Under the pieces are notes generated by a model. The model did no database searches. It saw nothing but the letters and a program-made list of their open reading frames with translations, and had not been told where the DNA came from. From JBGPHT01 sp041484525 (GTDB taxonomy: Bacteria; Acidobacteriota; Terriglobia; Bryobacterales; Bryobacteraceae), in contig JBGPHT010000029.1 of the NCBI GenBank assembly GCA_041484525.1, forward strand, positions 1-60,572: a stretch of 60,572 bases of DNA, written 5' to 3'. Below, in pieces: positions 7,997 through 16,838 of this stretch. Every line of letters starts with the position of its first letter. Position 1 is the stretch's first letter. The translations under genes were made by a program, and so were the position numbers.

Positions 7997-9274
7997 ATGC
8001 GCAGAGCGGAACGAATCTGGCTCTTAGTTCTAGGACTGTCGTTACCCATACTGGCTGCCGACGCCCGCCTCCTCGACGCCGTCCGCAATCGGGATGAAAA
8101 AGCCGTTCTTGGGCTGCTCAAGCAGGGCGTGGACGTCAACGCAGCCCGCCCCGACGGCTCCACCCCGCTCTTCTGGGCCGTGAATCGCGAGGACGCCGAA
8201 ATCGTCGCCGCGCTCATCCGCGCCGGCGCCAACGTCAATGCCGTCGACCAGAACAGTGAGACTCCGCTCACCCTGGCCTGCACCGCCGGCAATCTCGCCA
8301 TCGCCCGCCAGTTGCTCGATGCCAAGGCTAATCCGAATGCCCGGCGCTGGAGCGGCGACACTCCCCTGATGGGTGCCATCAATGCGGGAACTCTGGACTT
8401 GGTGAAACTCCTGCTCGAGCGCGGCGCGGAAGTAAATGCCGCCGAATCGCGACTCGGCCAGACGGCCCTTATGTGGGCCGCGGCCGACGGCCGCACGGAA
8501 ATCGCCCGCCTGCTGGTGGACCACGGTGCCGACGTCAATGCAGTGTCGAAGAGCGGTTACAACGCGCTGCTGTTCGCCGCCCAGCGCGGCGAGGCCAACA
8601 CCGCCAAGCTTCTGCTGGCCGCCAAAGCCGATCCCAAGTTCAAGGCGCCCGATGGCAGCACCGCGTTCCTCGTCGCCCTCGCGCGCGGCAACGAATCCGT
8701 AGCGCAAATGATGCTGGATTACGGCGTCGATGTGAACGCGCGCGACAAGAACGGGGGTACGCCGCTGATCGAAGCCGTCAGGCAGGGCAAGATCGAGCTC
8801 GTTCGCGACCTCGTCAAGCGCGGCGCCGATTTGCATGCGCGCACCGAGGGCGCCGCGGTCCGCGGACCCTTCGGGGGCGGCGGTGGGATGACACCGTTTC
8901 TCGTAGCTGCCCAGACCGGCAACATCGCCGTCATGAAAGAGTTGATCGCGCTCGGCTCCGACCCCAAGGAGAAGACGCCCGACGGTTCCGGAGCGCTCTT
9001 CCTCGCCACCAGCAGCCGCCGCCTGGACGCCGTAACGTTCCTGGTCGAGCAGGGCGCCGACGTTAACGACGCTCCCAAAGGCCGCGGCAGCGCATTGCAT
9101 ACCGCCATCCGCTTCGGCTCGAACGACATCATTCAGTACCTGGTGGATCACGGCGCCGACCTGACGATCAAGGACGGTTTCGGCAGGAACCCGCTCGAAG
9201 AGGCCGATTTTGAGGCCCCCAAGCCCACCATCGAGCTGATGCGGAAGATAACCGCGGAAAAGAAACTGCAATGA
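7997..9274 (+). CDS. Secreted ankyrin-repeat protein
   Basis: 425 residues with a signal peptide (MRRAERIWLLVLGLSLPILA). About eleven to twelve ankyrin repeats follow from residue 25 to the end, each with the TPL..A...G....V..LL..GADVNA pattern (for example DGSTPLFWAVNREDAEIVAA and GQTALMWAAADGRTEIARLL). A glycine-rich insert (RGPFGGGGGMTPF) breaks the series near residue 295. Ankyrin repeats bind proteins; an exported one would act in the periplasm or outside. It is the first gene of an operon with a diheme cytochrome c and a PQQ dehydrogenase, joined by 4-base overlaps, so it may scaffold or anchor that redox pair. That role is inference. Confidence 0.9.
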   Translation: MRRAERIWLLVLGLSLPILAADARLLDAVRNRDEKAVLGLLKQGVDVNAARPDGSTPLFWAVNREDAEIVAALIRAGANVNAVDQNSETPLTLACTAGNLAIARQLLDAKANPNARRWSGDTPLMGAINAGTLDLVKLLLERGAEVNAAESRLGQTALMWAAADGRTEIARLLVDHGADVNAVSKSGYNALLFAAQRGEANTAKLLLAAKADPKFKAPDGSTAFLVALARGNESVAQMMLDYGVDVNARDKNGGTPLIEAVRQGKIELVRDLVKRGADLHARTEGAAVRGPFGGGGGMTPFLVAAQTGNIAVMKELIALGSDPKEKTPDGSGALFLATSSRRLDAVTFLVEQGADVNDAPKGRGSALHTAIRFGSNDIIQYLVDHGADLTIKDGFGRNPLEEADFEAPKPTIELMRKITAEKKLQ

Positions 9275-10116
9275 AACATCGGATCGCCATTCTGTTTCTG
9301 ACGGGTCTCCTGCCGCTGGCTGCGCAGGAAGGCCCGCCCGCGGAAGGCGGAGGTGGCCGCGGCGGCCGCGGGGGACGCGGCAACATTCGCGATTTCCTCG
9401 GGCTCGGCCCCGCACCCGATGCCGCTGCCGCCGAGCGCGGCGCTAAGTTGTACGCGCCCAACTGCGCCTTCTGCCACGGCGACAAAGCGCGCGGCGCGGA
9501 AGGCCCCAACCTGATCCGCTCGGCCCTCGTGCTGCACGATGAGAAAGGCGAACTCATCGGCCCGCTGCTCGTGCAGGGACGCCTCGACAAAGGCATGCCC
9601 GCGTTCCCCGGCCTCACCGAAGCGCAGCGCTACGACGTCGCGCAGTTCCTCCACCTGCAGGTGGAACTGGCGGCCAACCGCGGCACCTACAAGCGGCTGA
9701 ACATCGTCACGGGCGATGCGAAGAAGGGCGAGGAGTACTTCAACAGCACCGGCCGCTGCCACACCTGTCACTCGGCCACGGGCGACCTGGCGCACATCGC
9801 GTCCCGCTTCCAGCAGCCCGATCAGTTGCAGAACCGGTTTGTCTGGCCCGGTGGCGGTGGCTTCGGCGGACCCGCCGCCCGCGCTCCCAAAGTGACCGTC
9901 ACGCTGCCCTCGGGGCAGGCAATCGCGGGCACCCTCAAGCGTCTCGACGATTTCAATGTCTCCCTGTACGACGCCGCCGGCAACTATCACGCCTGGTCGC
10001 GCGAGAGTGTGAAGGTCGACGTCGACGACCGGTTCAAAGGCCACCGAGAATTGCTCCCTCAGTACACCGATGCCGACATGCACAATCTGACCGCTTACCT
10101 GGTGACCTTGAAATGA
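9271..10116 (+). CDS. Periplasmic diheme cytochrome c
   Basis: 281 residues with a signal peptide (MKHRIAILFLTGLLPLAAQ) followed by a Gly/Arg-rich linker (EGGGGRGGRGGRG). The first heme motif is CAFCH (about residue 66), with the axial-Met region KGMPAFPGLT. The second is CHTCH (about residue 165). The C-terminal third (KVTVTLPSGQAIAGTLKRLD) looks like a small beta domain and ends NLTAYLVTLK. It lies between the ankyrin and PQQ-dehydrogenase genes with 4-base overlaps on both sides, so it is the likely electron acceptor of the dehydrogenase. Confidence 0.9.
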   Translation: MKHRIAILFLTGLLPLAAQEGPPAEGGGGRGGRGGRGNIRDFLGLGPAPDAAAAERGAKLYAPNCAFCHGDKARGAEGPNLIRSALVLHDEKGELIGPLLVQGRLDKGMPAFPGLTEAQRYDVAQFLHLQVELAANRGTYKRLNIVTGDAKKGEEYFNSTGRCHTCHSATGDLAHIASRFQQPDQLQNRFVWPGGGGFGGPAARAPKVTVTLPSGQAIAGTLKRLDDFNVSLYDAAGNYHAWSRESVKVDVDDRFKGHRELLPQYTDADMHNLTAYLVTLK

Positions 10117-11699
10117 GGGCCCTCGCGCTCGCGTTCCTGCCACTGATCCTCGCTGCGCAAGGCCTCGATCCCGCGAAGCTGCTGCAGCCGCCCACCGACA
10201 CTTGGCCCACTTACAACGGCGACTATTCGGGACGGCGCTACAGCACGCTGACGCAGATCAACCAGTCCAACATCGGCTCCCTGTCGCTCACCTGGATGTA
10301 CCGCATCGCCAACATCGGCCCGCAGCGCGGCGTGGGAAATCCGGAGATCAAATCGACGCCCCTGCTGGTGAACGGCATCCTGTATTTCACCATCCCCGAC
10401 CACGTCTGGGCGGTCAACGCGCGCACCGGTGAAGAGCTCTGGCATTACTCGTGGGTGGACCACGGCGGACACCTGGTGGGCAATCGCGGCGTGGGAATGT
10501 ACCGTGAATGGCTCTATTTCTTCGGACCCGACGGCTGGTTCATTTCGCTTAACGCGAAGGACGGCAAGGAGCGCTGGCGCAAAAAGATCGCCGACGAAAA
10601 GATGCAATACTTCACGACTACGGCCGCGTTGGTGGTGAAGAACCACGTGATCATCGGGGTGGGCGGCGACGCCATGGACGTCCCCGGCTTTCTCGAATCG
10701 CGCGACCCCGAAACCGGCGAGCTGCAATGGCGCTGGAACACTGCGCCGCGGCCAGGCGAGCCGGGTTCCGAGACATGGCCCGACCAGGCCGCCATGGAAC
10801 ACGGCGGCGGCATGACGTGGCTGCCCGGCACTTACGATCCGGATCTCAATCTTATTTATTGGGGCACCGGCAATCCGAATCCGGTCTTCGCCGGGCAAGG
10901 CCGCAAGGGGGCGAATCTCTGGACCTGCTCCATCGTCGCTCTCAACCCCGATACCGGAAGACTGGTCTGGCATTTCCAGGGTTCGCCGCACGACACGCAC
11001 GACTGGGACAACATCGAAACCCCTGTCCTGTTCGACGCCGATGTGAACGGGCAGAAGCGCAAGTTGCTGGCGCAGGCCGCACGCAATGGCTTTTTCTTCG
11101 TGCTCGACCGGACCAATGGGAAGAGCCTGGTGAGCAAGGGATTCGTCGGCGTCAACTGGGCCAAGGGCATCGACGAGAAGGGCCAGCCGATCCCCGATCC
11201 CGCGAAAGAGCCGAAGGTGGATGGCTCCATAATCAACACTCCAGGTGGCGGCGGCACCAACTGGCCTCCGCCGAGTTTCTCACCGGACACCGGCCTGTTC
11301 TACGTGAATGCGCGCCGCGGTTACAGCGTCGCCTACCTCACCGATACCGACGACCACCCCGAAGGTTACGGCGGGGGTGGAGGCGGCGGTTTTTCCGAGC
11401 CCGTGCTCGAAGCGCTCGATTACAAAACCGGCAAGGTAGTCTGGAGCCACGTGTATCCTACCGGCAACTTTGGCAACGCCGGCGCCGGCATTCTGACCAC
11501 TGCGGGCAAACTGCTTTTCACGGGCGACCCGGCGGGCAACCTGATCGCTTACGACCCCGCCGCCGGCCGCATCCTATGGCATTTCCGCACGGGCTCGAAC
11601 GTGAGCAACGGCCCCATGACCTACCAGTTGGACGGCAAGCAGTACATGGTAGTCGGCGCCGGCGACACTCTTTACGCATTCGCCCTTGTGCGGAACTAA
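10113..11699 (+). CDS. PQQ-dependent dehydrogenase (quinoprotein, soluble periplasmic)
   Basis: 528 residues with a signal peptide (MRALALAFLPLILAAQ). It is an eight-bladed quinoprotein propeller: WPTYNGDYSGRRYSTLTQIN opens the fold, and tryptophan-docking motifs recur (VNARTGEELWHYSW, LNAKDGKERW, LNPDTGRLVWHFQG, YDPAAGRILWHF). The metal/base region reads HDWDN around residue 300. The position two after that Asp is not Asp, which argues for the calcium rather than the lanthanide (XoxF) type. I see no adjacent Cys-Cys pair like that of classical methanol/ethanol dehydrogenases. It likely oxidises an alcohol or sugar and hands electrons to the upstream cytochrome c. Length is slightly below the usual 560-600. 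Confidence 0.9.
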   Translation: MRALALAFLPLILAAQGLDPAKLLQPPTDTWPTYNGDYSGRRYSTLTQINQSNIGSLSLTWMYRIANIGPQRGVGNPEIKSTPLLVNGILYFTIPDHVWAVNARTGEELWHYSWVDHGGHLVGNRGVGMYREWLYFFGPDGWFISLNAKDGKERWRKKIADEKMQYFTTTAALVVKNHVIIGVGGDAMDVPGFLESRDPETGELQWRWNTAPRPGEPGSETWPDQAAMEHGGGMTWLPGTYDPDLNLIYWGTGNPNPVFAGQGRKGANLWTCSIVALNPDTGRLVWHFQGSPHDTHDWDNIETPVLFDADVNGQKRKLLAQAARNGFFFVLDRTNGKSLVSKGFVGVNWAKGIDEKGQPIPDPAKEPKVDGSIINTPGGGGTNWPPPSFSPDTGLFYVNARRGYSVAYLTDTDDHPEGYGGGGGGGFSEPVLEALDYKTGKVVWSHVYPTGNFGNAGAGILTTAGKLLFTGDPAGNLIAYDPAAGRILWHFRTGSNVSNGPMTYQLDGKQYMVVGAGDTLYAFALVRN

Positions 11700-11717
11700 G
11701 GTTTCGCGTTCCCACCG

Positions 11718-13505
11718 CTACGCGTGCAAGCCCTGCGGCTGGGCCACATGGGCGCCTGGCAGGCGGAAGAGAAAGCACGCTCCGCGGCCGGGTTCGGACT
11801 CCACCCACAGGTCGCCGCCATGCTCGATCACGGTCTGCCGGGTCAGTGCCAAGCCCAGGCCCAGACCGTTGCGCTTGCCCGCCGTGACGAACGGCTGGAA
11901 GAGATTCGACCGGATCTCGGGCGCGATGCCCGGTCCGTTGTCCTCCACTTTCGCCAGCACCGAATCGTTGTCCATGGTGGCTGAAATCCGAACCTCGCCG
12001 CCATCCGGCATGGCCTCGAGCGCGTTGCCGATCAGATTGACGAACGCGCGCTCCATGCGGCTGCGCTCAAGCGGCAGCTCAATGTCGGGGGAGATCGAGA
12101 GGCTCACCTGAACGCCCTGGGCCTCGGCGGCGGACGCGAGCGAATCGCAGGCCGCGACCGCCACTTCGCGGAGGCGGCACATTTCGGGTACGCCCCTCTT
12201 GCCGCGCGAGACGTTGAGCAGGTCCTGCAGCAGTTCCTGAATGCGCCGCGATGCGCGGTAGATGTTGCCAGCCAGACGTTTGACGTGCGCCGGCGGCAGG
12301 TCGGCATCCACCAACATCTCGGCGCCGCCGTAAATGGCCGCCAGCGGGTTGCGCAGATCGTGGACGATGGAACCCGACAGCCGGCCGATGGTCGAAATGC
12401 GCTCCTGGCGGATCAGGTCTTCGCGAGCCTGACGGATGGAAGCGCACATCGTGTTGAACGTGCCGGCCAGGCGGCCGATCTCGTCTTCGCTGTTCACGTC
12501 CACTTCGATGGCGTAGTTCTGGCGCGCCACTTCGGCGGCGGCCCGGTCCAGTTGCTCCACGGGCTCCACGATGCGCCGCGCCAGCAGGTACGTAAGCACG
12601 AATGCCGCGCAAACCGCCACCAGCCACAGCAGAATAATGTTGGTCTTCAAGCTGGCGATGCGGCCGCGAGCGCCTTCAAACGTGCGCAGAATGCAGAGGC
12701 GGCCCACTTCATTGCCCGCGATATCGAGCAGCGGCGTTTCGAAGCGCGCATACTCCACCACCCCGTCGCTCACGCGGTCTCCGCCGCGCGCCCGCGCAAT
12801 ATCCGCCACCACCGTCTGGGTGGCGCGCGGGTTCAGAGTAGAGGCGATGACGCGACCCGGGGTCAGGAACAGGAACTCGCTGCCGCCGGTCGCCTCCTTC
12901 AATGACTGCGCCACCAGGGGATCGACGTGATAGCCCGCCACCAGCACGTTCACCAGGCCCATCAGCGGCTGGCCGTCCACTGCCTGCGACGACTCGACGT
13001 AGACCGGCGTGATCGCCATCTGGTACAACTCGCCGTCGAGCAGCGAATAACCGGTGGACTGCTGCGGGAAATTGCGCGCGGCGGTTTGCACCACGTCCAT
13101 GGGCTCGCGTAGCGAGAGGGAAGTCACGCCGCCCAGCGAGGCACGCACTTTCCCGCGTGAATCCGTCACCAGAAAAATGGCGTTGGAGCTGGAAATCTTC
13201 GACCACAGCTCTCCCGCGAAATCCTGAATGGTGGCGCGATCGTTGGTCCCGAATGCCGCCCGGACCTCCTTCATCGAGCTGAGGATGCGGCTGATGGAAG
13301 CGAGCATGTCGGTGCGGCCCGTCAGCAGCGAATTGTACGCCTGGAAACTGGCGCGCACCTCTTCCGTAAGACTGTCCTGCATCGTCGCCGTGATATGGCG
13401 CAGCACGATTTCGCCCGTGATGGCGAAGAGCACCGTCATGGCCAGAAACGTGGAAAGCAGGATCTTCCACAGCAACGAGAGGCGGGAGAAGCGCGGCCAC
13501 TTCAT
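11718..13505 (-). CDS. Sensor histidine kinase with extracytoplasmic Cache-like domain
   Basis: 595 residues. TM1 is at about 12-34 (LLWKILLSTFLAMTVLFAIT). A large periplasmic sensor of about 250 residues follows, with Cache-like features (FLVTDSRGKVRASLGG, GELYQMAITPVYVES). TM2 is near 290-310, then HAMP (RIVEPVEQLDRAAAEV). The H-box is SIVHDLRNPLAAIYGG (His about 381), then the N box (NLIGNALEAM), G1 (VEDNGPGIAPEI) and G2 (GKRNGLGLGLAL). It starts at an ATG overlapping the cupredoxin stop by 4 bases and is the last gene of a five-gene operon with two response regulators. Its partner is probably the OmpR-type or receiver-only protein. The co-encoded cupredoxin makes copper or redox state a plausible signal. 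Confidence 0.88.
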   Translation of the reverse strand: MKWPRFSRLSLLWKILLSTFLAMTVLFAITGEIVLRHITATMQDSLTEEVRASFQAYNSLLTGRTDMLASISRILSSMKEVRAAFGTNDRATIQDFAGELWSKISSSNAIFLVTDSRGKVRASLGGVTSLSLREPMDVVQTAARNFPQQSTGYSLLDGELYQMAITPVYVESSQAVDGQPLMGLVNVLVAGYHVDPLVAQSLKEATGGSEFLFLTPGRVIASTLNPRATQTVVADIARARGGDRVSDGVVEYARFETPLLDIAGNEVGRLCILRTFEGARGRIASLKTNIILLWLVAVCAAFVLTYLLARRIVEPVEQLDRAAAEVARQNYAIEVDVNSEDEIGRLAGTFNTMCASIRQAREDLIRQERISTIGRLSGSIVHDLRNPLAAIYGGAEMLVDADLPPAHVKRLAGNIYRASRRIQELLQDLLNVSRGKRGVPEMCRLREVAVAACDSLASAAEAQGVQVSLSISPDIELPLERSRMERAFVNLIGNALEAMPDGGEVRISATMDNDSVLAKVEDNGPGIAPEIRSNLFQPFVTAGKRNGLGLGLALTRQTVIEHGGDLWVESEPGRGACFLFRLPGAHVAQPQGLHA

Positions 13506-14209
13506 TTCTGCGCTCCGGGATACGTGCCGTCGTTGGCGACGGGCGGGTATTCCTTCCCCATTTTGTTCAGGTGCGGCGCCGCGATATAGCCTGTCTCCGA
13601 AATCGAAATCAGGGGCATTGCCAGGCCGGCTTCCGGCACCGTGATGCGGCGCTCCAGAAACTTCAGGTTCTCGGGCAGCGCCCGCTCGTGGAAAAGGCGC
13701 ATCTGGTATTCGCCCGGCGGCACATCGCCCAACGTGTATTTTCCCGCGGCCTGCGTGAGCGTGTACCACGGCGTGGGCAGTACCGCGATGATGGCGCTCA
13801 TCGCGGAGTGAATGTTGCAGAACACGCGCACGATGCCGGGGTGCCGGAACGTCTGCAGCTTCGAGGTGCCTGGAGCATACAGGCCGAGGTCGAATGGCTG
13901 GCCGCTAAAATTCGAGAAAGCGTTGTGGAAGATGGGGTCGAGATTCGGAAAATCGACCGTGCTGCCGACCGAGACGGCCACCACGTGAGGTACGAAATGC
14001 TTCTCCTTCTGGAGCATCTTCACACGCATGGGCGGGGCTGCCGGAGCCGCGCGGTCTACTGGTTCGAGCCAGATCACCACGCCCGAATAGTCCTTTCGTT
14101 TGCGCACGGCGAGGTCCTTGGAGTTGGTGAGCTCTACTTCGCCGCTCACCGTGCCCGCGTGAACCACCGCCAGCCCCAGGCTAAAACAGATAACCGAACG
14201 CCAGATCAT
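13502..14209 (-). CDS. Exported cupredoxin (plastocyanin/methylamine-utilisation-like)
   Basis: About 235 residues with a signal peptide (MIWRSVICFSLGLAVVHA). The cupredoxin core reads VAVSVGSTVDFPNLDPIFHN then VFCNIHSAMSAIIAVLPTPW. This gives the four type-1 copper ligands His (about 95), Cys (about 130), His (about 133) and Met (about 137). It continues with a carboxypeptidase-regulatory-like beta domain (KYTLGDVPPGEYQMRLFHER). The frame extends upstream to 14269, but the signal peptide places the start at 14209, overlapping the porin 3' end by 29 bases. Its position between a porin and a histidine kinase suggests periplasmic copper or electron sensing rather than bulk electron transfer. 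Confidence 0.85.
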   Translation of the reverse strand: MIWRSVICFSLGLAVVHAGTVSGEVELTNSKDLAVRKRKDYSGVVIWLEPVDRAAPAAPPMRVKMLQKEKHFVPHVVAVSVGSTVDFPNLDPIFHNAFSNFSGQPFDLGLYAPGTSKLQTFRHPGIVRVFCNIHSAMSAIIAVLPTPWYTLTQAAGKYTLGDVPPGEYQMRLFHERALPENLKFLERRITVPEAGLAMPLISISETGYIAAPHLNKMGKEYPPVANDGTYPGAQK

Positions 14210-15545
14210 AGTGGTTGTTGATGCGGGTCCCTTGGCCGATGTACACGGTGCGAATCTGCGAAGTTTCAAAGCCCATCAGAACGTTGGGCGCCACCCGGAA
14301 ATATACATTACCGCCAAACATGAGGTTCCTGCCGATGCTGCCGGCTGTCAACTCGGTGTTGGCGTCGTCGTGAATTCCGGAGAACACGTGGAAGTCGACG
14401 CGCGGCGCCGCGTGGATGGTGAGTTGGCTCCAACCGCCCTTACTGTGGATAGCGGCGGCGCGGCGGCCATACACGTAATATCCCTGGCGAATGCCGCCTG
14501 TCCCCAGGTGCGCGACGTTCTGTCCTGTAAAGAAGACGCCGGTCAGCTCCACGCGCTTCCAGGGGTTGAAGAACCAATCCGACGAAAACAAGCTGGAAGG
14601 AATCGCAAAGCCGTTGACATGAGTCGTGCTGACATGAAATCCGGGCGCGAACTCGATCCTTCGCTCGTCGTCAAGCCGGTGGGAGAATTCGAAGCGGCCT
14701 TCGAGCGCGGGCCGCGAGGCCTCGAGCGTCCCGGTAAAGTTGGTGGCATCATAGGGGGGCTGCTCGCGGGTCTGCACGACGCCGAGTTGCGCGCGCACTC
14801 CCGTGTTGCGACTTAGCGAGATGTCCTGCTCGACCCGTACCTGCGGAAGCCAAAGCCACAGGTTGCCGGCGCCGGTGAGTGGAGACACGCCGACCTGCGC
14901 CAGCGAGCTGGGCTCGCGCGGGTTGAAGATCGGCTTCTCGATTCCGGCCATGATGCTTCGCGTCTTCCATTTGATCTCGACGGATCCGGTGCGGAACCGC
15001 ATGGTCTGGCTGAGCGGTGCGCTCCCGCTGAAGAAGTCCATGTAGACGGAGCCTTGCACCTTGCCGCCGGCCACCGTCTGCGGCCCGCGGAACTCGAGTC
15101 CGATGATGGTCTGGCGCATGGTGGCCCCGGCGCGGCCGGTGCCGGCTGCGGCCAGCGTCGGGTAATCGAATCCGCCGTTCTGCTTGGAATCCACGAACGC
15201 GTTGAACAGCACCAGGCCGGTGAGCCGGATCGGGAACTTCTGCGATGACTCGACTTTGGTCTGCGCGATCTCCTCGATGCGCCGGCCCTGGATCTCGACC
15301 TTCTCGTCGAGTGTGGCGGGCTGTTGGGGAACTTTGGCGTCCGGCACGGAATCGTCGGGCTCGGCCGGAACCTCTCCGTCCAGCCTCGCGCGAAGGGCCT
15401 TCACGTCTTGGCGCAACGCCTGATTTTCACGCTCCAGGCGGTCGAGTCTTTCCATGATGCGGGTGATTTCCGGCTGCGTCTGGGCGCCGGCGGCCAGCGG
15501 CCAAACCAGGGCTACCAGACCGATGAGCCTATTGAGTCGTGACAT
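14181..15545 (-). CDS. Outer-membrane porin-like protein with N-terminal coiled coil
   Basis: 454 residues. Signal peptide MSRLNRLIGLVALVWPLAAGA is followed by a heptad segment (ITRIMERLDRLERENQALRQ), as in acidobacterial/planctomycete porins that hold a coiled-coil trimer at the cell wall. The remainder alternates hydrophobic and polar residues with many aromatic strand ends and finishes NNHYDLAFGYLF, a typical beta-barrel C-terminus ending in Phe. Transported substrate is unknown. It overlaps the receiver-only regulator by 17 bases upstream and the cupredoxin by 29 bases downstream, so the five genes are one transcription unit. Confidence 0.75.
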   Translation of the reverse strand: MSRLNRLIGLVALVWPLAAGAQTQPEITRIMERLDRLERENQALRQDVKALRARLDGEVPAEPDDSVPDAKVPQQPATLDEKVEIQGRRIEEIAQTKVESSQKFPIRLTGLVLFNAFVDSKQNGGFDYPTLAAAGTGRAGATMRQTIIGLEFRGPQTVAGGKVQGSVYMDFFSGSAPLSQTMRFRTGSVEIKWKTRSIMAGIEKPIFNPREPSSLAQVGVSPLTGAGNLWLWLPQVRVEQDISLSRNTGVRAQLGVVQTREQPPYDATNFTGTLEASRPALEGRFEFSHRLDDERRIEFAPGFHVSTTHVNGFAIPSSLFSSDWFFNPWKRVELTGVFFTGQNVAHLGTGGIRQGYYVYGRRAAAIHSKGGWSQLTIHAAPRVDFHVFSGIHDDANTELTAGSIGRNLMFGGNVYFRVAPNVLMGFETSQIRTVYIGQGTRINNHYDLAFGYLF

Positions 15546-15945
15546 TGAGAAGTTGCTCCAGTTTCCGTCGCACTTGAGCGGGCGAGTACGGCTTGGGGAA
15601 GAATGCGCTGACACCGAGCTCGGCCACACGGCGCGGCGTCTCGGGGTCGGTATCGGCGCTGATTACGATGACGGGCGTGGAGGAGAGCCGCTGGTCGGCG
15701 CGGACGCGGCGGATCAACTCGAACCCGTCCATGCGAGGCATGTTCAGATCTGTTACGATCGCCTGCACCCCCGGACCCCCGTCGTTCAGAATGCGCAGTG
15801 CCTCGATCGCGGACCGCGCCAGCACCACCGAGAGTCCAGGAATGCCGAGGAGGGCAATTTCGAGGGGGGTGGCGCTGCTGTCGGAATCCTCCACAATCAG
15901 CACCCGTACCGAATTCCCGTCCGACCGCTGCCCCTCAACAGGCAT
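15529..15945 (-). CDS. Receiver-only response regulator (CheY-like)
   Basis: 138 residues consisting of one REC domain: VRVLIVEDSDSSATPLEIAL (acidic pair), VTDLNMPRMDGFELI with the phospho-acceptor Asp, VIVISADTD (Thr/Ser switch), and FFPKPYSP (conserved Lys-Pro). No output domain follows. The frame is open to 16047, but the ATG at 15945 is preceded by GGGGGA at a suitable distance and avoids the 29-base overlap with the OmpR gene. It probably relays or buffers phosphate from the operon's histidine kinase. Confidence 0.85.
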   Translation of the reverse strand: MPVEGQRSDGNSVRVLIVEDSDSSATPLEIALLGIPGLSVVLARSAIEALRILNDGGPGVQAIVTDLNMPRMDGFELIRRVRADQRLSSTPVIVISADTDPETPRRVAELGVSAFFPKPYSPAQVRRKLEQLLNVTTQ

Positions 15946-16018
15946 TCTGTTATTGTCCCCCGAATCGGCCGCGTCGTAACGCCGCATCACCCCATCGAAG
16001 GTGTAAAATTCAAGCCCT

Positions 16019-16693
16019 TTATGGCATGAAGCGATATCCGACTCCATGCACAGTAAGAAAATGACGGGGTGAATTCGGGTCGGGTTCCAGTTTCTGGCGC
16101 AATTTCACGACGTGCGCGTCCACCGTTCGCGTGTTGGGAAAGAACTCGTAGCCCCACACGGAGTTTAGGATCATGTCGCGCGTCAACGGCCGGTCGGGAT
16201 TATGCAGGAAATAGCAAAGCAGGTTATATTCCGCCGGGGTGAGCTTCAGATCTTCCCCTTTGCGAGTCACGACGCGACGCTCGAAATCGATGGTGGTATC
16301 GGAAAAATGGACTACTTTGCGCGCGTCGGGCGAGGCGCGCCGTAGCACGGCTCGGATGCGCGCCATCAGTTCGCGGGTGCCGAACGGTTTGACGACGTAA
16401 TCGTCGGCGCCGATCTCGAGCAGGAGGACCTTGTCGACCTCATCTCCTACCGCGCTCAGCACGATGATCGGGGTACTGACGTGCGCCGCCCGCAAATTCT
16501 TGCAGATCTCGATGCCGCTCATGCCCGGGAGCCGCAGGTCCACCAGCACCATGTCCGGTTTCACCGTGATGGCTTTATCGAAACCGCTTTTTCCGTCGCC
16601 CGCCAGGACCGCGCGAAAACCGTCCTGTTCGAGCATGACCCCAATCGTGTCGCGCAGGCTTTCATCGTCATCAATCACGAGAATCGTCTGCAT
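16019..16693 (-). CDS. OmpR/KdpE-family response regulator
   Basis: 224 residues. Receiver domain: MQTILVIDDDESLRDTIGVM, phospho-acceptor in MVLVDLRLPGMSGIEI, PIIVLSA, and VVKPFG with the conserved Lys. The winged-helix DNA-binding domain follows (LKLTPAEYNLLCYFLHNPDR, VWGYEFFPNTRTVDAHVVKL, FLTVHGVGYRF). The start at 16693 avoids seven poorly conserved residues. It is the first gene of the minus-strand operon, so it probably autoregulates from the 145-base divergent spacer shared with the UDP-glucose dehydrogenase gene. Confidence 0.92.
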   Translation of the reverse strand: MQTILVIDDDESLRDTIGVMLEQDGFRAVLAGDGKSGFDKAITVKPDMVLVDLRLPGMSGIEICKNLRAAHVSTPIIVLSAVGDEVDKVLLLEIGADDYVVKPFGTRELMARIRAVLRRASPDARKVVHFSDTTIDFERRVVTRKGEDLKLTPAEYNLLCYFLHNPDRPLTRDMILNSVWGYEFFPNTRTVDAHVVKLRQKLEPDPNSPRHFLTVHGVGYRFMP

Positions 16694-16750
16694 GGGTTTC
16701 TTGATTGTACCCAATCCTGTTAAGTACTCCTGTTCGGATATAGAGCCGTG

Positions 16751-16807
16751 ACCGTACGGTACTTACCTAAGCTAACTGAGCCTGCTATTCGGTTGAATTG
16801 TTATACT
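16751..16807 (+). promoter_or_regulatory. Divergent spacer: 10-bp palindrome and candidate -10 box
   Basis: The 16694-16838 spacer holds the perfect palindrome ACCGTACGGT (16751-16760) and a TATACT hexamer (16802-16807) in the right place for the plus-strand dehydrogenase gene. No good -35 is visible. The palindrome could be an operator for the adjacent OmpR-type regulator, but such regulators usually bind direct repeats, so this is weak. Confidence 0.25.
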
Positions 16808-16838
16808 CAACGGGGTGCGAGGAGGTGGGAACTCATCT

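Noticed and set aside
8042..9415. 457-codon frame antisense to the ankyrin gene
   Set aside because: Shadow of the repeats; no signal or domain, and it would also cover the cytochrome start.
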